A program made the position numbers and the translations under genes. A stretch of 64,000 nt of DNA from Thiotrichales bacterium 19S3-11 (GTDB taxonomy: Bacteria > Pseudomonadota > Gammaproteobacteria > Francisellales > Francisellaceae): positions 62,001 to 126,000 of the forward strand of contig JAKJJU010000001.1 of assembly GCA_021713295.1 (NCBI GenBank). Direction: 5' to 3'. Shown here one piece after another: positions 19,194-27,670 of this stretch (position 1 is its first letter; every line of letters begins with the position of its first letter). The notes beneath the pieces were generated by a model. It was not told the DNA's origin. It made no database searches and was given only the letters and a program-made list of their open reading frames with translations.

Positions 19194-20384
19194 CTAATCT
19201 GTTTTCTTCAACGTTGATAGCGATATCAACGTTAGGCAAATCATCATACTTAATGCTATAAGAGCACATATAATCCAAAGTCCACCACTTGATATTTGAT
19301 ACAAGATAGCACCAAGTTTTGGAGCAAGTATTGCTGAAATTGAAAATATAGTCTGATAAATACCAAGTTTTGTTCCTAATCTATAGGAGCCAAACTTCAA
19401 TATTACAGGCAAAATTGCTGGAAAAAAAATAATTTCACCAACGGTCCAGGCAATACAAGAAATAACGGCTAGTAAATAACTATTTGTCATCACTAACATA
19501 CCAAAGCCAAGTCCTAATAGGCCAATACCATAATTACACACTTGAAATACATTCATCTTAGAAAGCATTGATGAAACTGGTACTTGTAAAGCTATTACTA
19601 AAAGGCCGCTGATAAATAACAAACTCGATACCGCATTAATAGACAAGTGAGCTTTATCAGCTAAATAAATCGCATAAGTAAATTGTAACTGATTAAATAT
19701 TAATAGCATCATTAACAATACAAAGAGTAATAGCACAAAATAAATATTATCTGACTTATCAATCGAAGGTTCATTACCAGAATTAGTCTGGCTGTTAGCA
19801 TACGTCACCATCGGTAATTTTGAAAAATATATAAATAAGCAAGATACCATAACAATGCTACTCATAAAGTAAAATGATAACGCTTCATTTATTGTGTATA
19901 ACATGCCAATAAATGCAGCTCCTAAAGACCAACCAATATTCACAAACACTCTCCGATAAGCCAATAACTCTGAGCGACTGGCATAATTTGAAAACGTTAA
20001 TAATGCATACATAGATGCCGGTCTAAAGGCGTTATTTGCTAAACCCATTAAAAAAATATTAATAGAAATTAGAGGACTATCATTTAATACTAAAATATTA
20101 GCTATCATAATCGAATTGATAATATTACTAACTATCATCATAGTTTTTGGACTAGTTTTTTCAGCTAATAGACCACCTAAATATCCTCCAAATAAACCAC
20201 CTACACCAAAAAGAGCAATTAAATTACCAATTACTGATACGCTAAGCCCTACTTTACTAAAATGAAGCGATATAAACATCGTCACTATTTGCGCAACCGA
20301 ATTAGTCAACATAGAAATGTTAACAAACCAAAAATCTTTGGGGAATCGATTTAAATTCGGCAGCAAGTGATTTATATATAACAT
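19194..20384 (-). CDS. MFS transporter
   Basis: A 396-residue polytopic protein with about twelve hydrophobic segments and a central hydrophilic loop near residues 195-215 (NSQTNSGNEPSIDKSDN). This is the plan of the major facilitator superfamily. The loop2-3 region GGYLGGLLAEKTSPKTMM fits the conserved GxLaDrxGrk pattern. The substrate is unknown; sugar or drug export are both possible. It lies in the accessory block between fic and the unknown 196-residue protein. Confidence 0.85.
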   Translation of the reverse strand: MLYINHLLPNLNRFPKDFWFVNISMLTNSVAQIVTMFISLHFSKVGLSVSVIGNLIALFGVGGLFGGYLGGLLAEKTSPKTMMIVSNIINSIMIANILVLNDSPLISINIFLMGLANNAFRPASMYALLTFSNYASRSELLAYRRVFVNIGWSLGAAFIGMLYTINEALSFYFMSSIVMVSCLFIYFSKLPMVTYANSQTNSGNEPSIDKSDNIYFVLLLFVLLMMLLIFNQLQFTYAIYLADKAHLSINAVSSLLFISGLLVIALQVPVSSMLSKMNVFQVCNYGIGLLGLGFGMLVMTNSYLLAVISCIAWTVGEIIFFPAILPVILKFGSYRLGTKLGIYQTIFSISAILAPKLGAILYQISSGGLWIICALIALSMMICLTLISLSTLKKTD

Positions 20385-20581
20385 TTTATTAAATCCATTT
20401 ATAAAGAATCATATTAAAAAGCAAATGATAATCCTAGTTAAAAATACAGATAAAACAGAAACTTCTAGAATAATCTAAACTAAATTATTACACTTAAAAT
20501 ATTTATAAGTCAATAAGTTAGTAATATTTTAAAGAATCCCACCTATTTAATCATTATATATACTGAATAGTCTATAGCATT

Positions 20582-21172
20582 TCACTTCGTTAAAGAATAT
20601 TCTGCCATAATTACCTCTGATTTATTCGTTTCTGTATACATTATTGGAAAAGGCGTTCCTTCAGCATGATGTTTGTATGAATCAGCATAGTACTTTGTTG
20701 CAGCAAACTGCTTTCTGACTACCCCATTACTTTGAGAGTGTTTTTTATATAGCTTAATTAATTCTTGATCTGATAGATCCAAATTATTGTTATAGATATC
20801 TAAGTATGCTCTATTATTTGGAAATTCGCTATCATCTAATCCCATTTCTTTAAACGCTTTAGTTCTAAATAGCATTGCTTCAGCTTCAAGAGTTAACATA
20901 CCATGGACAAACTTACTTTTTGAAATCTCACAACTGCGGGCTTGACCTATTAATACATGATACTTATCCGCATTCTCAAAATTTTTTAACTCATAAATAA
21001 AACTTAAAGCCGTTTTTAATTCATTTTGAGATATATCAAGATTGATCGTTTTAGTTTCCACGTCTGTATTTGCTGTGCTAGGCAGATTTTGATGCTCGAC
21101 ACAACGAAAATTTAGTTTAGATTCAAGTGCTTTAGCTGATTTTGATTTTTCAAAGATAGTCCGCCAACTCAT
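20582..21172 (-). CDS. hypothetical soluble protein, 196 residues
   Basis: I do not recognise this protein. It has no signal peptide or membrane segment. A central helical part reads ALSFIYELKNFENADKYHVL, followed about 30 residues later by TLEAEAMLFRTKAFKEMG. This Glu-rich helix pair reminds me of putative effector or toxin domains with ELxN and EAEA signatures, but there is no HExxH or other proven catalytic motif. It sits between an MFS gene and a mosaic scar region, so it probably belongs to horizontally acquired DNA. Confidence 0.6.
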   Translation of the reverse strand: MSWRTIFEKSKSAKALESKLNFRCVEHQNLPSTANTDVETKTINLDISQNELKTALSFIYELKNFENADKYHVLIGQARSCEISKSKFVHGMLTLEAEAMLFRTKAFKEMGLDDSEFPNNRAYLDIYNNNLDLSDQELIKLYKKHSQSNGVVRKQFAATKYYADSYKHHAEGTPFPIMYTETNKSEVIMAEYSLTK

Positions 21173-21344
21173 TTATATGCCCCCCTTTAACAAAACCGAC
21201 TTATATTAAGTTAGTAAGCTTAATATAAGATATAACTTACTTCGTTACTAAAAGTAGCAAATTTATAGCCATATTAAAATTTCAATATTTTGTATAATTG
21301 ACATATTAATGTTTTATTTATTAGAAATATAAGTTATTGAAATG

Positions 21345-21455
21345 CTTACCATAACCTTTTGTAGTATCGATTTTAATAGTATGTTTACATTTTATAAATA
21401 TAGGAATAAAAGGCGCTGTCGATAAAAGCCCCATACCCGTTAAAATACAAATCAT
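21345..21455 (-). pseudogene. scar: fused 5' ends of a racemase gene and a fic gene
   Basis: Read on the minus strand, 21455 to about 21403 encodes MICILTGMGLLSTAPFI, a diverged copy of the racemase start (MIGILAGMGPLSTAPFI, gene at 17003-17707). It continues without a gap into about 21401-21345, which resembles the fic leader and first codons at 18905-18951, including a shared ATTTTATAAATATA run. The fic-like start codon is mutated to ATT. The order differs from the intact locus, so this is a rearrangement remnant and not a simple duplication. Confidence 0.65.
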
Positions 21456-21694
21456 ATAAGCACACAACAGCTACTGTGCTTTGATTTCTGTTTATTGTTA
21501 TCATCTACTTTTTTAGCTTCTTGTGTTTCTAAAAAAATGCATTCCGGTAGCTTAGCCATACTTATTTCTGTATTTTCAGGTGATTGACTAGCATCTAAAT
21601 TAACACTACCATAACTCGTTGTATCATCGTCTCCTGTGTTAGTAAATGTAGTAAAAAAACTAGACGTAGTTGTCGTTGTTTGGTTTTGATTCAT
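21452..21694 (-). CDS. small Ser/Thr-rich protein with C-terminal CaaX-like box
   Basis: An 80-residue protein starting MNQNQTTTTTSSFF, low in complexity and hydrophilic, ending K-H-S-S-C-C-V-L-I. The last four residues (Cys-Val-Leu-Ile) fit a eukaryotic CaaX prenylation box, preceded by a second Cys and a Lys-rich stretch. Such boxes are known on some Legionella effectors. The ATG at 21694 follows AAAGGTGA; a GTG at 21706 lies within that site. The stop overlaps the ATG of the racemase remnant (ATGA). It has no detectable family. Whether it is expressed or secreted is unknown. Confidence 0.5.
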   Translation of the reverse strand: MNQNQTTTTTSSFFTTFTNTGDDDTTSYGSVNLDASQSPENTEISMAKLPECIFLETQEAKKVDDNNKQKSKHSSCCVLI

Positions 21695-21865
21695 CTTATA
21701 CGTCACCTTTTATGGCTATCGTATCAAAATATACCATTTTACAAGCAATTCAACCAATTTTATCTCAATCTTTAATCAATTTAGGTGACTCATAATTGGA
21801 CTTGAAAAGTTAGCCTAATTCATTTAGCGTTATTGAATGAATATACCATTTATTAGGAAAATAAA

Positions 21866-22156
21866 ATGTCTAACCTTACTATCGTTGCCCATATTAAAGC
21901 TAAACCAAACAAAGTAGAGTTGGTAAAATCTGAACTAGAAAAACTAATCACTATCACACGTGGTGAAGCTGGTTGTATTCAATATGATCTTCACCAGAAT
22001 AATCAAGATGCAACAGAATTTATGTTCTATGAAACATGGGCATCTTATGATCTCTGGCAGAAACATATCAATAATGCACATCTAAAAGCATTTACCATAG
22101 CGACTGAAGGCGCTATTGATCATGTAACCGTTAATGAAATGACTCATATTGCTTAA
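21866..22156 (+). CDS. antibiotic-biosynthesis-monooxygenase (ABM) domain protein, YgiN-like
   Basis: A 96-residue single-domain protein of the dimeric alpha/beta-barrel ABM family, which contains quinol monooxygenases such as YgiN. Conserved features are the N-terminal IVAHIKAKPNKVELVKSEL segment, the GEAGCIQYDLHQN motif near residues 35-47, and the FMFYETWASYDLWQKH stretch near 53-68. The likely role is cofactor-free oxidation of quinols or related metabolites. The start is supported by AGGA seven bases upstream. Confidence 0.88.
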   Translation: MSNLTIVAHIKAKPNKVELVKSELEKLITITRGEAGCIQYDLHQNNQDATEFMFYETWASYDLWQKHINNAHLKAFTIATEGAIDHVTVNEMTHIA

Positions 22157-22267
22157 GCAATACTTTTATTCCAAATATCAATTAATTATGTCAGTTAGAC
22201 GCTTATAACTTATCTTAGGAGTTTAGGAATAATAAGATATTTAATTAACATTCAAACAATGTCACGC

Positions 22268-23587
22268 TTACTTTCTTTTCTTTAACAAAAATAAATGATG
22301 CTGATATTGCTTCTTTTTATTCTTTAGACTGTTATAGAGTTGACGCTTAAATAAATCCATATGATTCAGATTCTCATAAGCACTTTCACCATGCTCAATC
22401 AAGTCAAGCCCTATATCTTCTTCATCTTTTGAAACTCTAAGTGATATAAAAAGGCGTAACAATAAAGTAATTAAAAAGGTAACTATCATTGCAAAAACTG
22501 CAATTAATATCGCAGCAAGCAACTGTTTAAAAAATAAATCAAAACCACCATAAATCAAACCATTTTTAATGGATGGATTTAAGGCTGACGATGCAAAAAC
22601 ACCCGTTAATATGATACCCGAAAACCCACTGAGTCCATGACAAACAAATACATCTAATGAGTCATCTATTTTAACTTTTGCTCTATTCAAATAATAAAAT
22701 GCAAAATAACAAGTAATAGTCGTAATTAAACTAATTAAGCAAGCAGCATCAAGGCCAACAAAACCAGCACTTGGGGTAATAGATACTAAACCAATAACAG
22801 CAGCTATTGCAACATTAATCGCAGAACTTGGCTCGCTTCTAATAAAATCTAAAATGACCCAAGTAAGGATTGCTATAGAGGGAGCCGTCGCCGTATTAAT
22901 GAATGCAACAAACGCTATTTTATTAACTCCCAATGCTGAACCAGCATTAAAGCCGTAATAGCCAAACCAAAGAATACAAGCGCCTAGAATAACAAATGGT
23001 ATATTATGTGCTTTTGTTTCTTTAACTTTAGTTCTTGGCTTTAATACTATTGCTAAAATTAGGGCTGAAAAACCTGCACCAATATGAATTGCAAATCCAC
23101 CGGCAAAGTCAATGACTCCTAATTTCAATAACCAACCATTCTCTGACCAAACCCAGTGTACCGTTGTAGTATAAAAAATTATTGCCCATAATACGGTAAA
23201 ACAGATAAAAGCTTTAAAACGCATTCTCTCAACAACAGCACCAGAAATTAATGCTGCAGCAATGACAAAAAACATCATCTGAAAAACTGCAAAAACAACA
23301 TCAGGAATATCACTGCCTGAATGAATATGATTAAATAAACCCTCAAAAAAAATATAGTTAAAATTACCAATGTAAGAATTGGAGTGAGAGAAACTCAAAG
23401 AATAACCAACCAACACCCAAATAAATATTAACACAGCCATTGCAAAGAAGCTCATTTTCATAGTATTCACAGCATTTTTAGCAGCAACAAGTCCAGCATA
23501 AAATAAAGCAAGCCCACATACCATAAAAAAAACTAAAATCGATGCAATCATCATCCATAATGTATTAACTAAATTAATTCCACTCAA
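22268..23587 (-). CDS. amt: ammonium transporter (Amt/Rh family)
   Basis: A 439-residue ammonium channel with eleven hydrophobic helices. The pore residues are recognisable: D-F-A-G-G-F-A-I-H in helix 5 and CHGLSGFSG in helix 8, which carry the twin pore histidines. The start is a TTG at 23587 preceded by GAGGG eight bases upstream; the first in-frame ATG would cut into helix 1. The C-terminal tail is longer and more basic than in E. coli AmtB. No glnK lies next to it, so PII control, if any, comes from elsewhere. Confidence 0.92.
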   Translation of the reverse strand: MSGINLVNTLWMMIASILVFFMVCGLALFYAGLVAAKNAVNTMKMSFFAMAVLIFIWVLVGYSLSFSHSNSYIGNFNYIFFEGLFNHIHSGSDIPDVVFAVFQMMFFVIAAALISGAVVERMRFKAFICFTVLWAIIFYTTTVHWVWSENGWLLKLGVIDFAGGFAIHIGAGFSALILAIVLKPRTKVKETKAHNIPFVILGACILWFGYYGFNAGSALGVNKIAFVAFINTATAPSIAILTWVILDFIRSEPSSAINVAIAAVIGLVSITPSAGFVGLDAACLISLITTITCYFAFYYLNRAKVKIDDSLDVFVCHGLSGFSGIILTGVFASSALNPSIKNGLIYGGFDLFFKQLLAAILIAVFAMIVTFLITLLLRLFISLRVSKDEEDIGLDLIEHGESAYENLNHMDLFKRQLYNSLKNKKKQYQHHLFLLKKRK

Positions 23588-23754
23588 TTATATAACCCTC
23601 ATTTATATTTTAGAGTAGTTTAAATATACTCATTTAATCCTTCCATGGAAACCTATTTTTAATTTCTAAATGGCATTCATTATTATGTATATGCTTTTTT
23701 ATTTATACTAAACCACCCCAGCATAAATAAAACGGTTTCTAAGTAAATCAACAT

Positions 23755-24471
23755 TTAGCAACGTATTTTAGCCAAAGATTCAATCAAACACACCTTAGCA
23801 TCATTTAATAATACGGCTCCATGCGCACTTAATAGATGCTTAAAATCCAATGCCAAAATTGGTTCAAAATCCTGACGTTTAACGCCTGTTGCTTGAATCC
23901 AGATATCAGAAATTGATGCTTTAGCAAAGAAATTTTGAGACCTATAAAGCTTTGCTGTTTCATCACTAAAATATGGATCTTGATCAATCCAGTTTTTAAT
24001 GCTATCACAGCTAATTAATACACCACCATTTGTATTTAAATACAAACAGGCCTCAGGAAAATTCGAATGTATAAAAGGAATTACTTGCATATTCGCTACC
24101 GGCAATTGATCTGTTTTATCTAAATAACCATCAATCTTAGCATGATGTTCATCGGTCATTGCTGTTAATGCCCAAAGTAGTGCCTCTGGGTAACGGTCTT
24201 TATAAAAGGCATCATCACGCCCATGAAATGAACCAATTCTTAAGATCTGTTTGACATGACCTAACTGATCTAATGCATTTAAGCCCGCTTCAGATAATCT
24301 AACGCTATTTATTAAGGTTAACTCATTACCTTCTTTTAAAATAATCATATTACGGCTATGCTGCAGGCGTACACCTTCAAATGTTGTAAGATTGCTGCCC
24401 GTTACCATATAAATATTCTCTAGAACCAATTCAATATCACTATGATTCATCATTATATTGTCGCTAGTCAT
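23755..24471 (-). CDS. metallo-beta-lactamase-fold protein lacking the HxHxDH motif
   Basis: A 238-residue protein with a beta-lactamase-like outline: MIILKEGNELTLINSVRLSEAGLNAL followed by ILRIGSFHGRDDAFYKDRYP and a final LDFKHLLSAHGAVL. The normal HxHxDH metal motif is replaced by G-S-F-H-G-R-D-D, as in DUF4336-type proteins, so the metal site is reduced and activity uncertain. A strong GGAGG-containing leader precedes the ATG. It is transcribed in the same direction as its neighbours but with gaps over 100 bases on both sides. Confidence 0.7.
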   Translation of the reverse strand: MTSDNIMMNHSDIELVLENIYMVTGSNLTTFEGVRLQHSRNMIILKEGNELTLINSVRLSEAGLNALDQLGHVKQILRIGSFHGRDDAFYKDRYPEALLWALTAMTDEHHAKIDGYLDKTDQLPVANMQVIPFIHSNFPEACLYLNTNGGVLISCDSIKNWIDQDPYFSDETAKLYRSQNFFAKASISDIWIQATGVKRQDFEPILALDFKHLLSAHGAVLLNDAKVCLIESLAKIRC

Positions 24472-24592
24472 TTTCCCTTATCCTCCTTCTTATATTAATT
24501 AAGGGCGCGCATTTTATCGAATTAAGTTATATTGTCAATAAATAAATTCCATTTTTTTGACTTTACTACAATTGGTTTAGATAATTCAAAAC

Positions 24593-25252
24593 TTATCGCG
24601 AAATATGCCCGACTTGTTGACGTATTTCCCATAAGATTTTTACATCTGACTCAGAGATAGTGCTTAATTGACCAATACTTAATGCCTTAACTAAGACCTC
24701 GCAAGTATGTTCAATTCGATTAACACCAAAAAATGCCTCTTTTAATGAATCACCATAAGAAAGTACACCGTGTTTAGCCAGTATCATATTTTTACTTTTG
24801 GCTAAATAAGGCATAATCGCATCAGCAATTAATTCACTACCTGGACGTGCAAAAGGAACAATCGGCACAACACCTGCACATATAGCTAATTCTGATAGTA
24901 TATTATCTGGAATATACGCTAACTCTGCCTTTGCTACCGATAAAGCAATCGCATTGACTGGGTGTGCATGAATCACAGCTTGAGCATTCGTTTGTTGATA
25001 AATGCGCAAATGTAGTGCTAACTCTGATGAAGGTGTATTTTCAATGACCTCACCATCAAGACTAACAATAGCAAAATCATTCTTTTCCATCCCCCATAAA
25101 TAGCTACCACTTTTGGTAATATAGATCTTATTATCAAATTTGAAACTGATATTTCCATCACAGGCAGCTAAATAATTTTTTTCAAATAACATATTACCTA
25201 AAGCAATCGTCGTTTGCTTGAGTGCTTCTAGAGAGGATTCATAAAACTTCAT
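24593..25252 (-). CDS. class II aldolase, likely 5-methylthioribulose-1-phosphate aldolase (Ald2-like)
   Basis: A 219-residue class II aldolase/adducin-family enzyme. The sugar-phosphate and zinc motifs are visible: GNISF near residues 32-36, ITKSGSY, and the HAHP zinc pair near 94-97, with a later His in AKHGVLSYG. Alone it could be a fuculose-phosphate-type aldolase. Directly behind mtnK and mtnA, the most economical role is cleavage of 5-methylthioribulose-1-phosphate to DHAP and 2-methylthioacetaldehyde. The ATG at 25252 has a GGATGAG site; upstream in-frame starts lie deeper within mtnA. It overlaps mtnA by 14 bases. Confidence 0.85.
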   Translation of the reverse strand: MKFYESSLEALKQTTIALGNMLFEKNYLAACDGNISFKFDNKIYITKSGSYLWGMEKNDFAIVSLDGEVIENTPSSELALHLRIYQQTNAQAVIHAHPVNAIALSVAKAELAYIPDNILSELAICAGVVPIVPFARPGSELIADAIMPYLAKSKNMILAKHGVLSYGDSLKEAFFGVNRIEHTCEVLVKALSIGQLSTISESDVKILWEIRQQVGHISR

Positions 25253-26276
25253 TGAATAACTCATCCGATATGATTTTGCTAAAACTCGTTTGATCATATA
25301 CACCAGTATCTAAAATCCAAGCGCTAACTAACGTATGTGGTGTGACATCAAAAGCTGGATTTTCAACCGCTATATGTGCCTGAGAACACTCAATTAAATG
25401 ATCACAATAACTAAAACCTCTAACCTCTTGGCCGCTACGAGTTTCTATTATAATTTCATCACCTAAATCGATACTTGTATCAATCGTTGTATAAGGTGCA
25501 GCCACAAAAAAAGGTATTTTATGATAGTTTGCTAAAACAGCTAGCGCATATGTACCAATTTTATTAGCAAAATCACCATTTTTAGCAATGCGATCAGCCC
25601 CTACAATCACCGCATCAACTTTACCTGCTTTCATTAAACTTGCCGCCATATTATCACAAATTAGTGTATGGCTAATCCCAAGTTTGTCTAATTCCCAGGT
25701 TGTAAGCCTCGCTCCTTGCAGTAACGGACGTGTTTCATCAACATAAACATGAATCGTTTGATCGTAATCGTAACACTTTTGAATAACGCCTAATGCCGTA
25801 CCAACACCAACGGTTGCTAAACTCCCCGTATTACAGTGTGTTAGTATATTTTTATAAGGCTTTAAACATTCACTACCGTAGTTTGCCATCGATTGACAAA
25901 GTGATACATCCTCATTAAATAATCGTTCAGCTGTTTCAACTAGAGCTAAACGATAATCATCTTCATTTAATGCTGCTTTCATTTGATCAAGATTGTTCAT
26001 TAAATTAACTGCCGTTGGCCTTGCTAGCTTTAATTGTTCAATGGCATCTTTTAATTGATCCGTATATGCGCCTTTAATTGCCATATGAGCAATAAACACA
26101 GAGGCAGCAATCCCAATTAACGGTGCGCCTCTAACACGCAACGATTGAATGATTTCAATCATCGTTGATAAATCATCACACTGAAGCCAAATGGTTTTAT
26201 GTGGTAGTTGTGTTTGATCAAGAATTTCAAATAAATTATTTTGATACCTTAATGCGGTTGAAATTAAATCTTGCAT
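25239..26276 (-). CDS. mtnA: S-methyl-5-thioribose-1-phosphate isomerase MtnA
   Basis: Isomerises 5-methylthioribose-1-phosphate to 5-methylthioribulose-1-phosphate. The 345-residue protein has the family motifs RVRGAPLIGIAA near residues 48-59, the catalytic-Cys motif THCNTGSLATVG near 146-157, VDETRPLLQGARLT near 182-195, and VDAVIVGADRIAKNGDFANK near 220-239. These distinguish it from translation-factor eIF2B relatives. An AGGGAGAG site precedes the ATG. It is the middle gene of the mtnK-mtnA-aldolase operon. Confidence 0.96.
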   Translation of the reverse strand: MQDLISTALRYQNNLFEILDQTQLPHKTIWLQCDDLSTMIEIIQSLRVRGAPLIGIAASVFIAHMAIKGAYTDQLKDAIEQLKLARPTAVNLMNNLDQMKAALNEDDYRLALVETAERLFNEDVSLCQSMANYGSECLKPYKNILTHCNTGSLATVGVGTALGVIQKCYDYDQTIHVYVDETRPLLQGARLTTWELDKLGISHTLICDNMAASLMKAGKVDAVIVGADRIAKNGDFANKIGTYALAVLANYHKIPFFVAAPYTTIDTSIDLGDEIIIETRSGQEVRGFSYCDHLIECSQAHIAVENPAFDVTPHTLVSAWILDTGVYDQTSFSKIISDELFNEVL

Positions 26277-26314
26277 GATACTCTCCCTGATTTGAGTTAA
26301 TAATAAATAGACGA

Positions 26315-27529
26315 CTACACATCAAAATCTAGCTCTGTTGCTACTAACTTCGATACTAAAGCTAAGCTTGCTTCTATGGTTAGCACCTCTTGAGTTACTG
26401 ACAATTGCTCAAGCGCTAACATCAATGCGATTTTCTCTATGCTTTGACGTGATTTTAGCGAGTTTATTGATAAAAAATCTTTAATTTGCACAGCACCAAT
26501 GGTACGCCTTATGATTTCAATTGCACAAAAACCTATGATTTCTGCTTTTAATTGCAGCACATCAAACCCTAGATCGGCTAATGCCTTAATGCTCTGATGG
26601 TAGATATAGCTTATGCTATCACTTAGCCATAATTGAAAGTTAGCCTGCTTTGATCGATCATTTTTCAAATGGTAGTTACTGGCTATAAGATTCATCAATA
26701 AATTAGCTAACAGCATACCAATATCAAAACTTATCGGACCTATTTTTGCAAATTCAGGGTCAATCACTTTCATCTTGTTATGATTTAACATAATTGAACC
26801 CGTATGCAAATCACCATGAATTAACGCTTCGTGTTTCGTATTATAAATCTCCTGTAGTCGCGTTCTAGCTGCTTGTAGTTGAGTATTGTCAAAAATATTA
26901 TGCTTAATCCAACTATGATGACCTTCAAGCATACAAATACCATTTGGATAATCTAAACCAAAAGGACATTCGAAAACAAATAAGCGCGTAATTTCTTGTA
27001 GTTCAAAAATTCCTTCTTGATAACTAATTGTTGTTCTCTGAACTGTTTCACTATCAGGAATATTATCAGCATACTGTTTAAACATCTCAACAGCCTGTAC
27101 TTTAAAATGCTCAAATACGTCTCCTTCAATCAACGCATCACGCATCACCAGACAGTCGTTTAAATCTTCCATTAACATTAAATGCTGTTGATTGCTAAAA
27201 TAGTATACTTCTGGATAGGCATCTTTTTTAGCTTTAGCTAAGTGCTTTAAGACTTCTGCTTCAAAACAATTACGTTGACTATTAATTGCAATTTCCTGAT
27301 AACGATAAGCAAATGGAGGCGCATATTTGGCAATGAATGAAAAGCCATTTTCTAAGATAACTCGAAATACCTGATTAACATTACCTTGTGATAACTCAGT
27401 TAGTTGATTTATATTACTATCAGCCATTACTGAGAGTTCTGCCAAAGGTATTAGATCATTAATGAGCTTCTTTAATTTTGTTTGAGAAATTAGCATGTTA
27501 GTATCAATAGTTGCTTCATCTAAGCACAT
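26315..27529 (-). CDS. mtnK: S-methyl-5-thioribose kinase MtnK
   Basis: Phosphorylates 5-methylthioribose at C1 using ATP. The 404-residue protein has the aminoglycoside-phosphotransferase fold: a glycine-rich start (LSQGNVNQVFRV), the catalytic loop LIHGDLHTGSIML and the metal motif VIDPEFAKIGPISFDIG. The family-specific HTGS and DPEF sequences favour MtnK over antibiotic kinases. A strong AAGGGTAAGGGG leader precedes the ATG. It is the first gene of the salvage operon, 38 bases before mtnA. Confidence 0.95.
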   Translation of the reverse strand: MCLDEATIDTNMLISQTKLKKLINDLIPLAELSVMADSNINQLTELSQGNVNQVFRVILENGFSFIAKYAPPFAYRYQEIAINSQRNCFEAEVLKHLAKAKKDAYPEVYYFSNQQHLMLMEDLNDCLVMRDALIEGDVFEHFKVQAVEMFKQYADNIPDSETVQRTTISYQEGIFELQEITRLFVFECPFGLDYPNGICMLEGHHSWIKHNIFDNTQLQAARTRLQEIYNTKHEALIHGDLHTGSIMLNHNKMKVIDPEFAKIGPISFDIGMLLANLLMNLIASNYHLKNDRSKQANFQLWLSDSISYIYHQSIKALADLGFDVLQLKAEIIGFCAIEIIRRTIGAVQIKDFLSINSLKSRQSIEKIALMLALEQLSVTQEVLTIEASLALVSKLVATELDFDV

Positions 27530-27670
27530 AGCCCCTTACCCTTTTATTTAATAATATCCTTTAACTAGAAGCATTCTATACATAAATAAAAACTAAGTCA
27601 TGTAATAAAAATTAAAGCTTATAGGATTAAATCTATACAGTATTTAAAACGTTATTTGTGAGTATAAAAA

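Noticed and set aside
20582-21172. Zinc metalloprotease assignment for the 196-residue protein
   Set aside because: There is no HExxH or other metal-binding triad; the helix resemblance alone is too weak.
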